Assembly: GCA_036493475.1 (NCBI GenBank)
Contig: DASXPS010000214.1
Coordinates: forward strand, 1-37,150
Direction of reading: 5' to 3'
Source: Sporichthyaceae bacterium
Lineage (GTDB): Bacteria > Actinomycetota > Actinomycetes > Sporichthyales > Sporichthyaceae
DNA: 37,150 nt
Part shown: positions 22,306 through 30,864 of the stretch, one piece after another
Layout of the letters: each line of letters starts with the position of its first letter
How positions within the stretch are numbered: the first letter of the stretch is position 1
Program-made: the position numbers and the translations under genes
The notes under the pieces: model-generated
The model's input: only the letters and a program-made list of their open reading frames with translations
The model's database searches: none
What the model was told of the DNA's origin: nothing

Positions 22306-23388
22306 GTGTCCAACCGCATGCAGCGCAGCCCCGCCCGGGCGGCCGCCCTCGCCGGTTCGATGGTGCTGATGGGCGCCATGACCGCGCCCGCCCACGCCGC
22401 CGATGCAGGCACCAGTCCCAAGTCCGGCTTCGACTGGACCAATGCCAGCTACATCCTCACCGTCCGGTCCGGCGGTATCGAGTTCTACGACCAGATTCCG
22501 CGTGATCTGCAGCAGGACGTCGGCTACAGCTTTGTGGAGCTGACGCACGACATCGGCCAGGATCAGGGCCAGTGCGAGTCCTGGGGCGCCGGCTACTGGC
22601 TGGGCCAGGAGGTCGAGGAGGGCGTGCTCGGCGCCGGCGCCGCACCGCCCGATGCCGGCGATGTCTCCGGTGGGTACCGCAACCCGACCACCTCGCGGCA
22701 GGTCCGCCCGAACCTGTCGGCCGGACAGAGCCAGTCCGACCGGCACCCGGCCGTGCACAACTACTTCCCGCCGGGTAACGACGTCTACGCGTTCAACCCC
22801 GAGGGTCCCGGCTACAAGTGGACCGCCACCTGCGACAACGACGTCAAGGGTCAGAGCCAGGGCGACGTGACGAACGCCGGCGGCGTGCAGGCGGCCGGCA
22901 GCACCTCGCAGGCCGTGCTGGACAAGACCACCGGTGTGTACACCGCCACGAGCCGCTCCTACGTCTTCGGCATCGAGGGCGCCACCGGCTTCGACAGCGC
23001 GTCGTCGTTCATGCAGATCACCAACCGTCCGAACTCCAACGCGACGATCACCTACCGGATGAGCTACTTCAACTCCGGTGGCCTGGACAAATCCGGCACC
23101 AACGGGGTCACCTTCGGCGGCACCGACGTCCCGGTGCAGGAGTTCGCCGACCAGTTCAACAACAACGCGAAGACCTTCTCGTCATCACTGTCCGCGGTCG
23201 GCCCGGCGGGGGCGGGCACGCTGCAGCCCGAGGTGGGCGTGTCCACCGACGGCGGCCGTTACTCGATCACCATCTCCGCCGGTCACGGCCACCTCGGCTT
23301 CAATGCTCGGCAGGGCGGCTTGGGCGAGGACCAGGGCGCACGGTTCGGCTCGATCACCTTCCAGGGGGTCTACGGCCAGGCCAGTTGA
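22306..23388 (+). CDS. Secreted protein A of an unrecognised tandem-duplicated family
   Basis: 360 residues from GTG 22306, with AGGAG eight bases upstream; the longer in-frame ORF from 22186 lacks an RBS. A Sec signal peptide ends near residue 31 (AALAGSMVLMGAMTAPAHA). The mature protein is acidic and rich in Gly, Asn and Gln. Blocks shared with its neighbour include GGIEFYDQIPRDLQQDVGYS, FVELTHDIGQDQGQCESWGA, YWLGQEVEEGVLGAGAAPPD, NPTTSRQVRPNLSAGQSQSD, HNYFPPGNDVYAFNPEGPGY and ISAGHGHLGFNARQGG. Two Cys (GQCESWG and ATCDNDV) are conserved in both copies and may form a disulfide. No catalytic motif or known domain was recognised. It lies between a PHO-box region and its paralog; a phosphate link is possible but unproven. 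Confidence 0.85.
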   Translation: MSNRMQRSPARAAALAGSMVLMGAMTAPAHAADAGTSPKSGFDWTNASYILTVRSGGIEFYDQIPRDLQQDVGYSFVELTHDIGQDQGQCESWGAGYWLGQEVEEGVLGAGAAPPDAGDVSGGYRNPTTSRQVRPNLSAGQSQSDRHPAVHNYFPPGNDVYAFNPEGPGYKWTATCDNDVKGQSQGDVTNAGGVQAAGSTSQAVLDKTTGVYTATSRSYVFGIEGATGFDSASSFMQITNRPNSNATITYRMSYFNSGGLDKSGTNGVTFGGTDVPVQEFADQFNNNAKTFSSSLSAVGPAGAGTLQPEVGVSTDGGRYSITISAGHGHLGFNARQGGLGEDQGARFGSITFQGVYGQAS

Positions 23389-23669
23389 ATTCCCACCGGC
23401 GCAGTTCGCGACACGCCCGATTTGGGACAGTGACCTGTGCCGGTTTCGACCGTTGTGTATTAGGGAGCGATTGGAATGTCCCGATTCGATCGGTCCTGCA
23501 ACACAACGTGATGATCTGCCCGTCCGTTAGTTACACTCCGTAGTGTTAGCAGGCTCATCTGGACGCGCCGCCGGAACGGTGCAACGTTCGGACAGATCCG
23601 ACCGATAGGGCTAACAGGTTCATACCCCGCCACACCCGTACCGGGATCCCCCACGCAGGAGCCATCACA

Positions 23670-24914
23670 GTGTCGAACAGCATCCAGACCAGAGTCCTCC
23701 CCTGGGCCAGCGCAGCCGGAGCCCTGGTACTCGTCGCGGGCACCATCGCCGCTCAGGCGGGCGCGGGAGCGGCCTCGGTTCCGTCCGCCGATTCGACCAC
23801 CCCCGCGGCCAACTCGCACGGTGTGCCGCTCTCCGTTGCCAAGGCGATGAACACCCAGCTCGCCGGGTTGGTCAAGCACCAGCAGAGCGCCCCCACCGCG
23901 GTCACCAAGGCGGCCCCCGCGGCCCCGGTCGCCACCACCGCGGACAAGAAGTCCGCGAAGTACGACTGGGAGAACTCCTCCTACATCTTCGACATCCGCT
24001 CCGCGGGCATCGAGTACTACGACAAGATCCCGCGCGACCTGCAGCAGGACCAGGGCTTCAGCTTCGTCGAGTTGACCCACGACCTCGGCCAGGACCAGGG
24101 CCGATGTGAGGCCTGGGGCGCCGCCTACTGGCTCGGCCAGGAGGTCGAGGAGGGCGTGCTCGGCTTCGGGGCCGCGCCGCCGGACGCCGGCAACGTCTCC
24201 GGTGGCTACCACAACCCGACCACCTCGCGTCAGGTCCGCCCGAACCTGTCGGCCGGACAGAGCGAATCCGACCGGCACCCCGCGGTCGTGAACTACTTCC
24301 CGCCGGGTAACGACCTGTACGCGATGAACCCCGACGGCCCCGGCTACAAGTGGACCGCCGCCTGCGATAACGACGTCAAGGGCCAGGGTCAGGGCGACGA
24401 CCTCAACATCGCGGGCTTCCAGTCGATCGGCAGCACGGCGGAGGCCTCGCTCGACAAGGTCACCGGTGTCTACGTCGGCACCAGCCGTGCATACTTCTTC
24501 GGGCTCGAGGGCGCGAGCGGCTTCGACAGCGGCTCGTCGTTCATGCAGATCACGAACCACCCGAACTCCGACGCCACCATCACCTACCGGATGAGCTACT
24601 TCAACTCCGGTGACAACAACAGCAAGAACGGCATCACGTTCGGCGGCACTGACGTGCCGGTCGAGGACTTCGCCAAGCAGTTCAACGACCAGGCCCAGTC
24701 CGGCTCCACCGCGATGGCCCCGGTGGGACCGGCGGGTGCGGCCACCCTCGCGCCCGAGGTCGGTGTGTCCACCGATGGTGACCGCTACTCGATCACCATC
24801 TCGGCCGGTCATGGCCACCTCGGCTTCGCCGCCCGTGATGGCGGCCTGGGCCAGGACCAGGGCGCGCGGATCGGGTCGGTCACCTTCTCGGGTGTCTACG
24901 GCAACGGCAACTGA
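23670..24914 (+). CDS. Secreted protein B, tandem paralog of protein A
   Basis: 414 residues from GTG 23670, with AGGAG about ten bases upstream. A signal peptide (WASAAGALVLVAGTIAAQAG) is followed by about 60 extra Ala/Thr/Pro-rich residues (PVATTADKKSAKYDWENSSY at the join) that protein A lacks. The remaining roughly 330 residues align with A end to end with few gaps: GIEYYDKIPRDLQQDQGFSF, ELTHDLGQDQGRCEAWGAAY, PTTSRQVRPNLSAGQSESDR, MQITNHPNSDATITYRMSYF. Both Cys are kept. The pair arose by tandem duplication, and the 281-base gap (23389-23669) holds no gene, so B probably has its own promoter. A UUCG-loop terminator follows. Function is unknown; the linker could tether the domain in the cell wall. 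Confidence 0.85.
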   Translation: MSNSIQTRVLPWASAAGALVLVAGTIAAQAGAGAASVPSADSTTPAANSHGVPLSVAKAMNTQLAGLVKHQQSAPTAVTKAAPAAPVATTADKKSAKYDWENSSYIFDIRSAGIEYYDKIPRDLQQDQGFSFVELTHDLGQDQGRCEAWGAAYWLGQEVEEGVLGFGAAPPDAGNVSGGYHNPTTSRQVRPNLSAGQSESDRHPAVVNYFPPGNDLYAMNPDGPGYKWTAACDNDVKGQGQGDDLNIAGFQSIGSTAEASLDKVTGVYVGTSRAYFFGLEGASGFDSGSSFMQITNHPNSDATITYRMSYFNSGDNNSKNGITFGGTDVPVEDFAKQFNDQAQSGSTAMAPVGPAGAATLAPEVGVSTDGDRYSITISAGHGHLGFAARDGGLGQDQGARIGSVTFSGVYGNGN

Positions 24915-24934
24915 AGCTGCGCAGCACCGTACGG

Positions 24935-24959
24935 AGCCGGTCCCCTTCGGGGGCCGGCT
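24935..24959 (+). terminator. UUCG-loop terminator after secreted protein B
   Basis: AGCCGG-T-CCCC (24935-24945), loop TTCG, then GGGGCCGGCT (24950-24959): a ten-pair stem with one bulged T and a stabilising UUCG tetraloop, followed by TCGTCGTTG. It starts 20 bases after the stop codon. Confidence 0.85.
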
Positions 24960-25055
24960 TCGTCGTTGACGGCGGAGGCACTCCGCGGCGGAACCAGCCG
25001 TCGCGTTCTGACGACTCGTGGGGAGGCGGGCCGCTCCGGCCGACCTTCGGCGCAA

Positions 25056-25076
25056 GATACCACCAGGGGGTATCAT
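25056..25076 (+). promoter_or_regulatory. CsoR operator overlapping the csoR -10
   Basis: GATACCACCAGGGGGTATC (25056-25074) is a pseudo-palindrome with GATACC/GGTATC ends around a C/G-rich centre, the form of CsoR-type copper operators. TATCAT (25071-25076) is one mismatch from TATAAT and lies seven bases before ATG 25084, so repressor binding would cover the -10. Copper-loaded CsoR would release it and express csoR-copZ-copA. Confidence 0.7.
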
Positions 25077-25083
25077 GGAGTCC

Positions 25084-25461
25084 ATGACGCCGACGGTTGA
25101 GCCGCACGACGCGCTGCCGCAGACGCAGGTGCGTCCCAGCGACGTGGCGCCGAGGGCGATCGAGCCCCCCGGCGAGCACAGCCGGGGCTACACCGCGGAC
25201 AAGGAGGTCTACCTCAAGCGGCTGCGCCGGATCGAGGGCCAGATCCGCGGTCTGCAACGCATGGTGACCGAGGACGCCTACTGCATCGACGTGCTGACCC
25301 AGGTGTCCGCGGCCACCAAGGCACTGCAGTCGGTCGCGCTCGGCCTGCTCGAGGAGCATCTCGGTCACTGCGTCGGCCATGCCGTGGACCACGGCGAGGC
25401 CGCCATGGAGGCCAAGGTCAAGGAAGCCGCCGAAGCCATCGCCCGCTTGGTCCGCTCGTAA
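25084..25461 (+). CDS. csoR: Copper-sensing repressor CsoR
   Basis: 125 residues from ATG 25084, chosen because a -10 (TATCAT) lies seven bases upstream, implying a leaderless message; ATG 25075 is inside the -10. After a disordered 36-residue N-terminus the CsoR four-helix fold follows: VYLKRLRRIEGQIRGLQRMV, DAYCIDVLTQVSAATKALQS, LLEEHLGHCVGH. The Cu(I) ligands Cys67, His92 and Cys96 form the C-H-C set that distinguishes CsoR from RcnR/FrmR relatives. It is the first gene of csoR-copZ-copA and is probably autoregulated through the overlapping operator. Confidence 0.93.
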   Translation: MTPTVEPHDALPQTQVRPSDVAPRAIEPPGEHSRGYTADKEVYLKRLRRIEGQIRGLQRMVTEDAYCIDVLTQVSAATKALQSVALGLLEEHLGHCVGHAVDHGEAAMEAKVKEAAEAIARLVRS

Positions 25462-25492
25462 CCCCACCAAAGCACCGAGGAGAGTCGAACCC

Positions 25493-25690
25493 GTGAGCAC
25501 CGTGTATTCGGTTCCCGGCATGACCTGCCAGCACTGCGTCGCCGCGATCACCAGCGAGGTCGGTCAGGTGCCCGGTGTGCAATCGGTGGTCGTCGACCTG
25601 GAGGCCAAGACCGTCACCGTGGACGCACCCTCGGTGGACGACGCCGCGCTGCGCGCCGCGATCGACGAAGCCGGATACGCGGTGGCCTGA
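25493..25690 (+). CDS. copZ: CopZ-type copper chaperone (HMA domain)
   Basis: 65 residues from GTG 25493, with GAGGAGAG nine bases upstream. The single heavy-metal-associated domain begins VYSVPGMTCQHCVAAITSEV, with the GMTCxxC copper loop at residues 9-15. It continues VPGVQSVVVDLEAKTVTVDA and ends DEAGYAVA, the beta-alpha-beta-beta-alpha-beta ferredoxin-like fold. It carries Cu(I) in the cytosol to the ATPase encoded three bases downstream. Length and motifs are standard for CopZ. Confidence 0.93.
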   Translation: MSTVYSVPGMTCQHCVAAITSEVGQVPGVQSVVVDLEAKTVTVDAPSVDDAALRAAIDEAGYAVA

Positions 25691-25693
25691 GCC

Positions 25694-27982
25694 ATGTTCC
25701 AGCGGGCGAGCGCTCCCCCGGAATCCGGCCGAACGGCACCGGGCTCCGGGACGCAGGTCGAACTCGCCGTCGGCGGGATGACCTGCGCGGCGTGCGCCGC
25801 GCGCATCGAGAAGAAGCTGAATCGACTCGACGGAGTCACCGCGGCGGTCAATTACGCCAACCGGACCGCGTCCGTGGACTACGACCCGGCGCTGGTCAGC
25901 CCGGACGAGCTGATCTTCACCGTGGCCCGCATTGGTTACTCCGCGGCGCTGCCGGCCGAGGACACCACCAAGGCGTTGGACGCCGAGGAGGCTCGCACCC
26001 AGCGCGATCTGCTCGTCCGGCTCCTGCTGGCCGTGCCGTTGAGCATCGCGGTGGTCGTTCTCGGCATGCGCGACGGGTTCTCCGTACAACACCTGGGCCA
26101 TGGCATGCACGACACGCACGGCACCGCTGGGACCTTGCGCTGGGTGTCCCTGTGGCTGACCACGCCCGTGGTGGCGTTCTGCGGCTTCCCGTTCCACCGC
26201 GCCGCGTTGCGGAATCTTCGGCACCGCGCCGCGACCATGGACACGTTGGTCTCCATGGGCACGGTGGCCGCATACCTGTGGTCGGTGTGGGCGGTGATCA
26301 GCGGCCGCAGCGAGGTGTACTTCGAGGCGGCGGCCGCGGTCACCACGTTTTTGCTGTTCGGCCGGTGGGCCGAGGCGCGCTCGCGGCGACGGGCCGGTGC
26401 CGCCATGCGCGAGTTGTTCGCGCTGGGCGCCAAGGAAGTCACCCTGCTCAACGAGAACGGCACCGAATGTCAGGTGGACGTCAGCCGGCTACGCGAGGGC
26501 GACCTGTTCGTGGTGCGGCCGGGCGAGAAGGTCGCGACCGACGGAGTCATCGAGCGTGGTGTGTCCGCGCTGGACCTGTCGATGATCACCGGTGAGAGCG
26601 TGCCGGTGGAACGCGGGCCGGGCGAGGAGGTGATCGGTGCCTCGATCAACGCCAACGGCCGGCTGGTGGTGCGGGCAACCCGGATCGGCTCGGCCACCGC
26701 GCTGGCCCAGATCGCCCGTCTGGTCGCCGAAGCACAGTCCGGCAAGGCCGACGTGCAACGGCTGGCGGACCGGGTGGCGGGCATCTTCGTGCCGGTCGTG
26801 CTCGGCCTGGCGCTGATCACCCTGACCGCGTGGCTGGCCATCACCGGCAACGTCGATGACGCATTCACCGCCACCGTTGCGGTGCTGATCATCGCCTGCC
26901 CGTGCGCGCTCGGCCTGGCCACGCCGACCGCGTTGATGGTGGGCACCGGGCGCGGCGCCCAACTGGGTCTGTTGATCCGCGGCCCCGAGGTGCTGGAGCG
27001 CACCCAGCGGCTGGACGTCATCGTGCTGGACAAGACCGGCACGGTGACCACCGGGAAAATGAGCGTGCATCAGGTGACCGTGCCGCCCGGCGCCGACCTC
27101 GACGAGGCGCTGCGCCTGGTCGGCGCCGCCGAGCACGCCTCCGAGCATCCCATCGCGCAGGCAATCGCCGGCTACGCGGCGGCCCGCGCGGAGTTGCCGG
27201 ACGCCGGCAAGTTCCGCGCGGTGTCCGGACTGGGCGTGATCGCCGAGGTCGAGGGACGCACCGTGGTGGTGGGCCGGCCGGGACTGCTCACCGAGCAGGG
27301 CCTGCACATCGACGCCGACCTACAGCGCGCGCTCGACGAGGCGGCGGCCGTCGGGCACACCGCGGTACTGGGCGGCTGGGACGGTGCGGCCCGCGTCGCG
27401 GTGGCGGTCGGCGACACCGTCAAGGAAAACGCGGCCGAGGCGATCGCAAGCATGCGCTCGCTCGGGCTCACCCCGTGGCTGGTCACCGGGGACAGCCGGG
27501 CGGCGGCACTGGCCACCGCGCGCATCGTCGGCATCGACGCCGAACACGTGGTCGCCGAGGTGCTGCCGCAGGACAAGGTCGACGTGGTGCGTCGGTTGCG
27601 TGCGGAGGGCCGGGCGGCCCGGCTGCGCGGGCGCAAGCACACCGTGGCCATGGTGGGCGACGGGGTCAACGACGCGGCAGCGCTGGCCGAGGCCGACCTC
27701 GGGTTGGCCATGGGCACCGGCACCGACGTGGCCATCCAGGCCGGTGACCTGACCTTGGTGCGCGGCGATCTGTCCGCGGCGCCGGACGCTATCCGGCTGG
27801 CCCGGCGCACGTTGGGCACCATCAAGATGAACCTGTTCTGGGCCTTCGCCTACAACGTCGCGGCGATCCCGTTGGCCGCGAGCGGCCGGCTGAATCCGAT
27901 GGTCGCGGGCGCCGCGATGGCCATGTCCAGCTTCTTCGTGGTGAGCAACAGCCTGCGGCTGCGCCGCTTCACCCCGTCCTGA
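25694..27982 (+). CDS. copA: Copper-exporting P1B-type ATPase
   Basis: 762 residues from ATG 25694. One N-terminal HMA domain (GMTCAAC, residues 28-34) precedes eight membrane helices. The actuator motif TGES is at 299-302, the membrane metal site is CPC at 402-404 (LIIACPCALGLATP), the phosphorylation motif DKTGT is at 446-450 (Asp446), HP is at 485-486 and GDGVND at 655-660. These features define a Cu(I)-exporting P1B-1 ATPase. A His-rich stretch (HLGHGMHDTHG, about 133-143) in the first extracytoplasmic loop may help release copper. It converges with the sortase gene, with three bases between the stops. Confidence 0.96.
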   Translation: MFQRASAPPESGRTAPGSGTQVELAVGGMTCAACAARIEKKLNRLDGVTAAVNYANRTASVDYDPALVSPDELIFTVARIGYSAALPAEDTTKALDAEEARTQRDLLVRLLLAVPLSIAVVVLGMRDGFSVQHLGHGMHDTHGTAGTLRWVSLWLTTPVVAFCGFPFHRAALRNLRHRAATMDTLVSMGTVAAYLWSVWAVISGRSEVYFEAAAAVTTFLLFGRWAEARSRRRAGAAMRELFALGAKEVTLLNENGTECQVDVSRLREGDLFVVRPGEKVATDGVIERGVSALDLSMITGESVPVERGPGEEVIGASINANGRLVVRATRIGSATALAQIARLVAEAQSGKADVQRLADRVAGIFVPVVLGLALITLTAWLAITGNVDDAFTATVAVLIIACPCALGLATPTALMVGTGRGAQLGLLIRGPEVLERTQRLDVIVLDKTGTVTTGKMSVHQVTVPPGADLDEALRLVGAAEHASEHPIAQAIAGYAAARAELPDAGKFRAVSGLGVIAEVEGRTVVVGRPGLLTEQGLHIDADLQRALDEAAAVGHTAVLGGWDGAARVAVAVGDTVKENAAEAIASMRSLGLTPWLVTGDSRAAALATARIVGIDAEHVVAEVLPQDKVDVVRRLRAEGRAARLRGRKHTVAMVGDGVNDAAALAEADLGLAMGTGTDVAIQAGDLTLVRGDLSAAPDAIRLARRTLGTIKMNLFWAFAYNVAAIPLAASGRLNPMVAGAAMAMSSFFVVSNSLRLRRFTPS

Positions 27983-27985
27983 ACG

Positions 27986-28675
27986 TCAGTCGACGCCGGG
28001 CCCGGGCGCGGGCACCGCGTACACCACCAGGTTGTACAGGTAGCGGTGCGTAGCGCGGTCGAACACACCGCCGCAGGTGATGAGGGCCAACCTGGGCGTG
28101 GCCTGTTGGGCGAACACACCGGTGTCGGCGAGATTGGCCGAGGGGTACTCCCCCACCTCGGTCACCGCCCATTCGGTGTGGGTGCCGGCCGCGTCGGTGA
28201 GCGCGACGGTGTCTCCCGGTTGCAGCCGGCGCAGGTTCACGAAGAAGCCCTCGCCGTAGCGCTCGGAGTCGACGTGGCCGTCGATAACCACCGTGCCGGT
28301 CCCGGCCGCGGGCGCGGCACTGCCGGCCCACCAGCCCAACCGGTTCGGGTCGTCCGGAATGGCCAGGTCACCCTCTGGCCAGACGCCGACCGGATCGATC
28401 GATGCGGTGATGCCGTCGCCGAACGGCAGCGCAAGTGCGGTCGGTGCGGGACCGGCCAGATTCACCGGTGCGAGCACCGGCGCCGCGGAGCCGCTGGACG
28501 AGGCGATGTCGCGCATAGCCACCAGCCGCGGCTGGGGGAAGGCCAGCGGCAGGGACAGCACGCCGGCCGTGCCGACGCTGAGCAGCCCGGCCGTCAGCAA
28601 CCCGTGTACCCACCCGGGCCGGCGTCGGCCGGCGGGGTGGGTCTCGGGGGTCATCGCCGGAGGCGAATCGATCAA
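27986..28675 (-). CDS. Class F-like sortase
   Basis: 229 residues from TTG 28675, which overlaps the ycnI stop as TTGA; ATG 28654 is an alternative. A membrane anchor lies at about 22-45 (WVHGLLTAGLLSVGTAGVLS). The sortase domain holds the catalytic His in GTVVIDGHVDSERYGEG, the Cys in LALITCGGVFD and the Arg in ATHRYLYNLVVYAVP. Spacing and the TCGG-FD-R-Y-N pattern fit the actinobacterial class F (sometimes E) sortases. These transpeptidases cut a C-terminal sorting signal on secreted proteins and join them to the cell wall or to other proteins. The coupling with ycnI suggests YcnI or another copper-related surface protein as substrate; this is inference. Confidence 0.85.
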   Translation of the reverse strand: MIDSPPAMTPETHPAGRRRPGWVHGLLTAGLLSVGTAGVLSLPLAFPQPRLVAMRDIASSSGSAAPVLAPVNLAGPAPTALALPFGDGITASIDPVGVWPEGDLAIPDDPNRLGWWAGSAAPAAGTGTVVIDGHVDSERYGEGFFVNLRRLQPGDTVALTDAAGTHTEWAVTEVGEYPSANLADTGVFAQQATPRLALITCGGVFDRATHRYLYNLVVYAVPAPGPGVD

Positions 28676-29496
28676 TGCCGGATCAGTCGGCGCGCACCGT
28701 AGGCAGCGGCTGCTAGACCGGCCAGCACGAACGGCAGCGGCGCTACCGGGATGCTGCGGTCGTTCGCGGCCTGGCCGCCGGTGCCCGCCTCGACGCTCGT
28801 CGGCGAGCTGGTCGAGGACGAGCTGCTCGAGGACGACGAGGTCGCCGCGGGTGTGGCGGTGGCGGCCGTCATGGTCCCCATCTTGTTCATCTCGGACATC
28901 GATCCGCTCGAACTCGAACCTGACGAGGTCGACGACGCGCTGTACTGATCGTGGTCACTGTCGTTGTCGACCTTGTTCGGATTGCTCAGGTCGAGGGTGG
29001 GGGCCGGGTGTGCGGGCTCCGGGGCGCCGGGCGCGGCCTGCTCGATCCAGCGCACCACGTTGCCGTCGCTGTAGGTCTGCAGCGCCTTGAAGACGACCGT
29101 GCCGCTGCTCGGCAGCTTGCCGACCCGGACCGGGAATTCCTCGTCGTTGTCCCCGGTGATCTGGCCGCCGGAGAAGACGATCGAGGTGCTGGTGACATCC
29201 GCCTTCCACCCGGACGGGGCCGTAGCGCTGACGTCGCTCAGCGGGGTGTCCGTGGGCAGGTCGATCTCGATCTTGGTGGTGCTGGCGTTGGCCTCTTCGT
29301 TGGGCACCTGGAAGATCAGGGTGCCACTGCCGCCGGGTTTGGCGTCCGCACTGTGCACGGTGACATGCGCGGCGGCCCCACCGGCGGCGGCGAGTACCAG
29401 CGCCGCAGCGCCCGACACGGCCACGGCGGCCCGGGTCGGCCAACGACGGTTGACGGAAATCGAACGGGCTTGGGTGCAACGGGGGGTGTTTCGCAT
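28672..29496 (-). CDS. ycnI: YcnI-family extracytoplasmic copper-binding protein (DUF1775)
   Basis: 274 residues from ATG 29496, with GAGGAAG about seven bases upstream. The signal peptide ends VLAAAGGAAA, so cleavage exposes His as residue 1 of the mature chain (HVTVHSADAKPGGSG), the Cu(II) ligand known in YcnI proteins. Family strands follow (TKIEIDLPTDTPLSDVSATA, WKADVTSTSIVFSGGQITGD) with the conserved Trp in NVVRWIEQAAPG. A long Ser/Thr linker with a Met-rich patch (SMSEMNKMGTMTAA) leads to a C-terminal helix (LPFVLAGLAAAAYGARRLIR) and basic tail. It binds copper outside the cell. The overlap with the sortase and convergence with copA mark one copper module. Confidence 0.92.
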   Translation of the reverse strand: MRNTPRCTQARSISVNRRWPTRAAVAVSGAAALVLAAAGGAAAHVTVHSADAKPGGSGTLIFQVPNEEANASTTKIEIDLPTDTPLSDVSATAPSGWKADVTSTSIVFSGGQITGDNDEEFPVRVGKLPSSGTVVFKALQTYSDGNVVRWIEQAAPGAPEPAHPAPTLDLSNPNKVDNDSDHDQYSASSTSSGSSSSGSMSEMNKMGTMTAATATPAATSSSSSSSSSTSSPTSVEAGTGGQAANDRSIPVAPLPFVLAGLAAAAYGARRLIRH

Positions 29497-29555
29497 GGGA
29501 CTTCCTCGCCTCCGACCAGGAACAACCTGAACGTGGCGGTACCCCGGCCGACGAG

Positions 29556-30683
29556 TTACATGTACAGGTGATCACCGAAGGTGTCGAATTTGATGCGGGA
29601 CAGCGAGATATCCCGATTCAGCGCCCGGTCGATCGTGCCGCGCACCATCTCCGGTGAACCGGCGATGTAGATGTCGTGGTCGGCCCAGTCGCCGTGGCCG
29701 AAGGCCACATCGGCGATCAGGCCCTGCTCGCCGGAATATCGGTCGTCCTCGGAAACCGCGGCGACCACGGTCAGCCAGCTGTGCTGGCGAGCCAGTTCCT
29801 GCATCGCGGGCAGGTCGTAGAGATCCTCGGGCCGACGGCCGCCGATGAACAGGTGCACCCGGCGGTACCAGTTCCACTTGGCCATGTCCTCGACGATCGC
29901 CTTCATCGGCGCCAGCCCGGTGCCGCCGGCAATCAGCACCAGATCCCGGGTCGAGGTGCGGTCGGCGACCATCGTGCCGGTGGCGTGGCCCAACCGAATG
30001 ACGTCGGCCGGGCGGGCGTGGTTCACCAACGCGTAGCTCACCCAACCGGCCGGGATGGCGCGCACGTGCAGTTCGAACAGGTTGTCCTCGCGCTGCGCGT
30101 TGGCCATGGAGAACCAGCGCCACACCCGCGGCCACCAGGGCGTCTCCACCGAGACGTACTGGCCGGCCTCGTAGGGGAAGGGCTGGTCGGGGCGGATGGT
30201 GAGCACCGCCAGGTCACGGGCGCGCAGCTCGTGGGAGACGATCTCGGCCAGCCACCAGTCCGGGGTGTCCAGCGCGGCTCGGCGCGCGGCCTCGATCATC
30301 GCCTGCGCGGCAAGGCTGTAGGCGCCCACCCAGGCAGATTCGATGTCCACGGTCCAGGCCTCGCCGGAGTACCGCTTGAGCGCGGCGATCAACGCGCGCC
30401 CGACGGCCTCGTAGTGCGCAGGCTTGGCGCCGAACTTGCGGTGATCGCGACCGAGCTGCTCGAGGAAGTTGTCCAGGAAATCCGGGCGGTCGGCGCTCTG
30501 CACGATGCGCACCAGGGCGCCGAAGAAGCGTTCGCGCTGTTGGTCCATCGCGGGCGGGAACATCTCGCGCACGCCGGGGTTCTCGATGAACAGCCGGGAG
30601 TAGAAATAGTTCGCCATCTTGTCGGCGACCGGCTCGACAAGGTCGAAGCTCTCCTTGATCAGGCGCGATTCCAACACGGCCAT
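29556..30683 (-). CDS. Globin-reductase fusion (flavohemoglobin-like)
   Basis: 375 residues from ATG 30683; the much longer upstream frame has no RBS and runs over the divergent gene. Residues 1-135 are a globin: Tyr28 in NYFYSRLF (B10), Gln48/49 in MDQQRERFFG (E7 region) and proximal His90 in KFGAKPAHYEAV. Residues 140-375 are a ferredoxin-reductase-like module: RWFSMAN (189-195) for FAD and IAGGTGLAPMKAI (251 on) for NAD(P)H, with a C-terminal FDTFGDH. Flavohemoglobins dioxygenate NO to nitrate. The weaker B10/E7 pattern resembles the divergent actinobacterial group, some of which may use other substrates. It is divergent from the acyltransferase gene. Confidence 0.88.
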   Translation of the reverse strand: MAVLESRLIKESFDLVEPVADKMANYFYSRLFIENPGVREMFPPAMDQQRERFFGALVRIVQSADRPDFLDNFLEQLGRDHRKFGAKPAHYEAVGRALIAALKRYSGEAWTVDIESAWVGAYSLAAQAMIEAARRAALDTPDWWLAEIVSHELRARDLAVLTIRPDQPFPYEAGQYVSVETPWWPRVWRWFSMANAQREDNLFELHVRAIPAGWVSYALVNHARPADVIRLGHATGTMVADRTSTRDLVLIAGGTGLAPMKAIVEDMAKWNWYRRVHLFIGGRRPEDLYDLPAMQELARQHSWLTVVAAVSEDDRYSGEQGLIADVAFGHGDWADHDIYIAGSPEMVRGTIDRALNRDISLSRIKFDTFGDHLYM

Positions 30684-30864
30684 CTCAGCTCGGACCCTCT
30701 CCTCCAACAACGGGCAGAGACCTGCCACAGCGTCTCGACGATACCCCGGTGAGCGTGGCGAGCTGCGCGTTTGCGCCGTTCGGGCAGCCGTCCCACCTGC
30801 ACCGATGCCCCGGGATGCGGACGAATCGGGCATGCTGGGTGCCCCGCGGCGAGCACGGAGCGGC

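Noticed and set aside
23389-23669. Gene or RNA in the gap between the two secreted paralogs
   Set aside because: Only short frames are present; ACACT-CCGT-AGTGT (near 23540) and two CAGG-TCAT-like direct repeats were seen but are too weak to name.
28790-28830. Ser/Thr-rich segment of YcnI considered as a simple-sequence repeat or frameshift
   Set aside because: It reads in frame as a flexible linker between the copper domain and the C-terminal helix, common in anchored secreted proteins.
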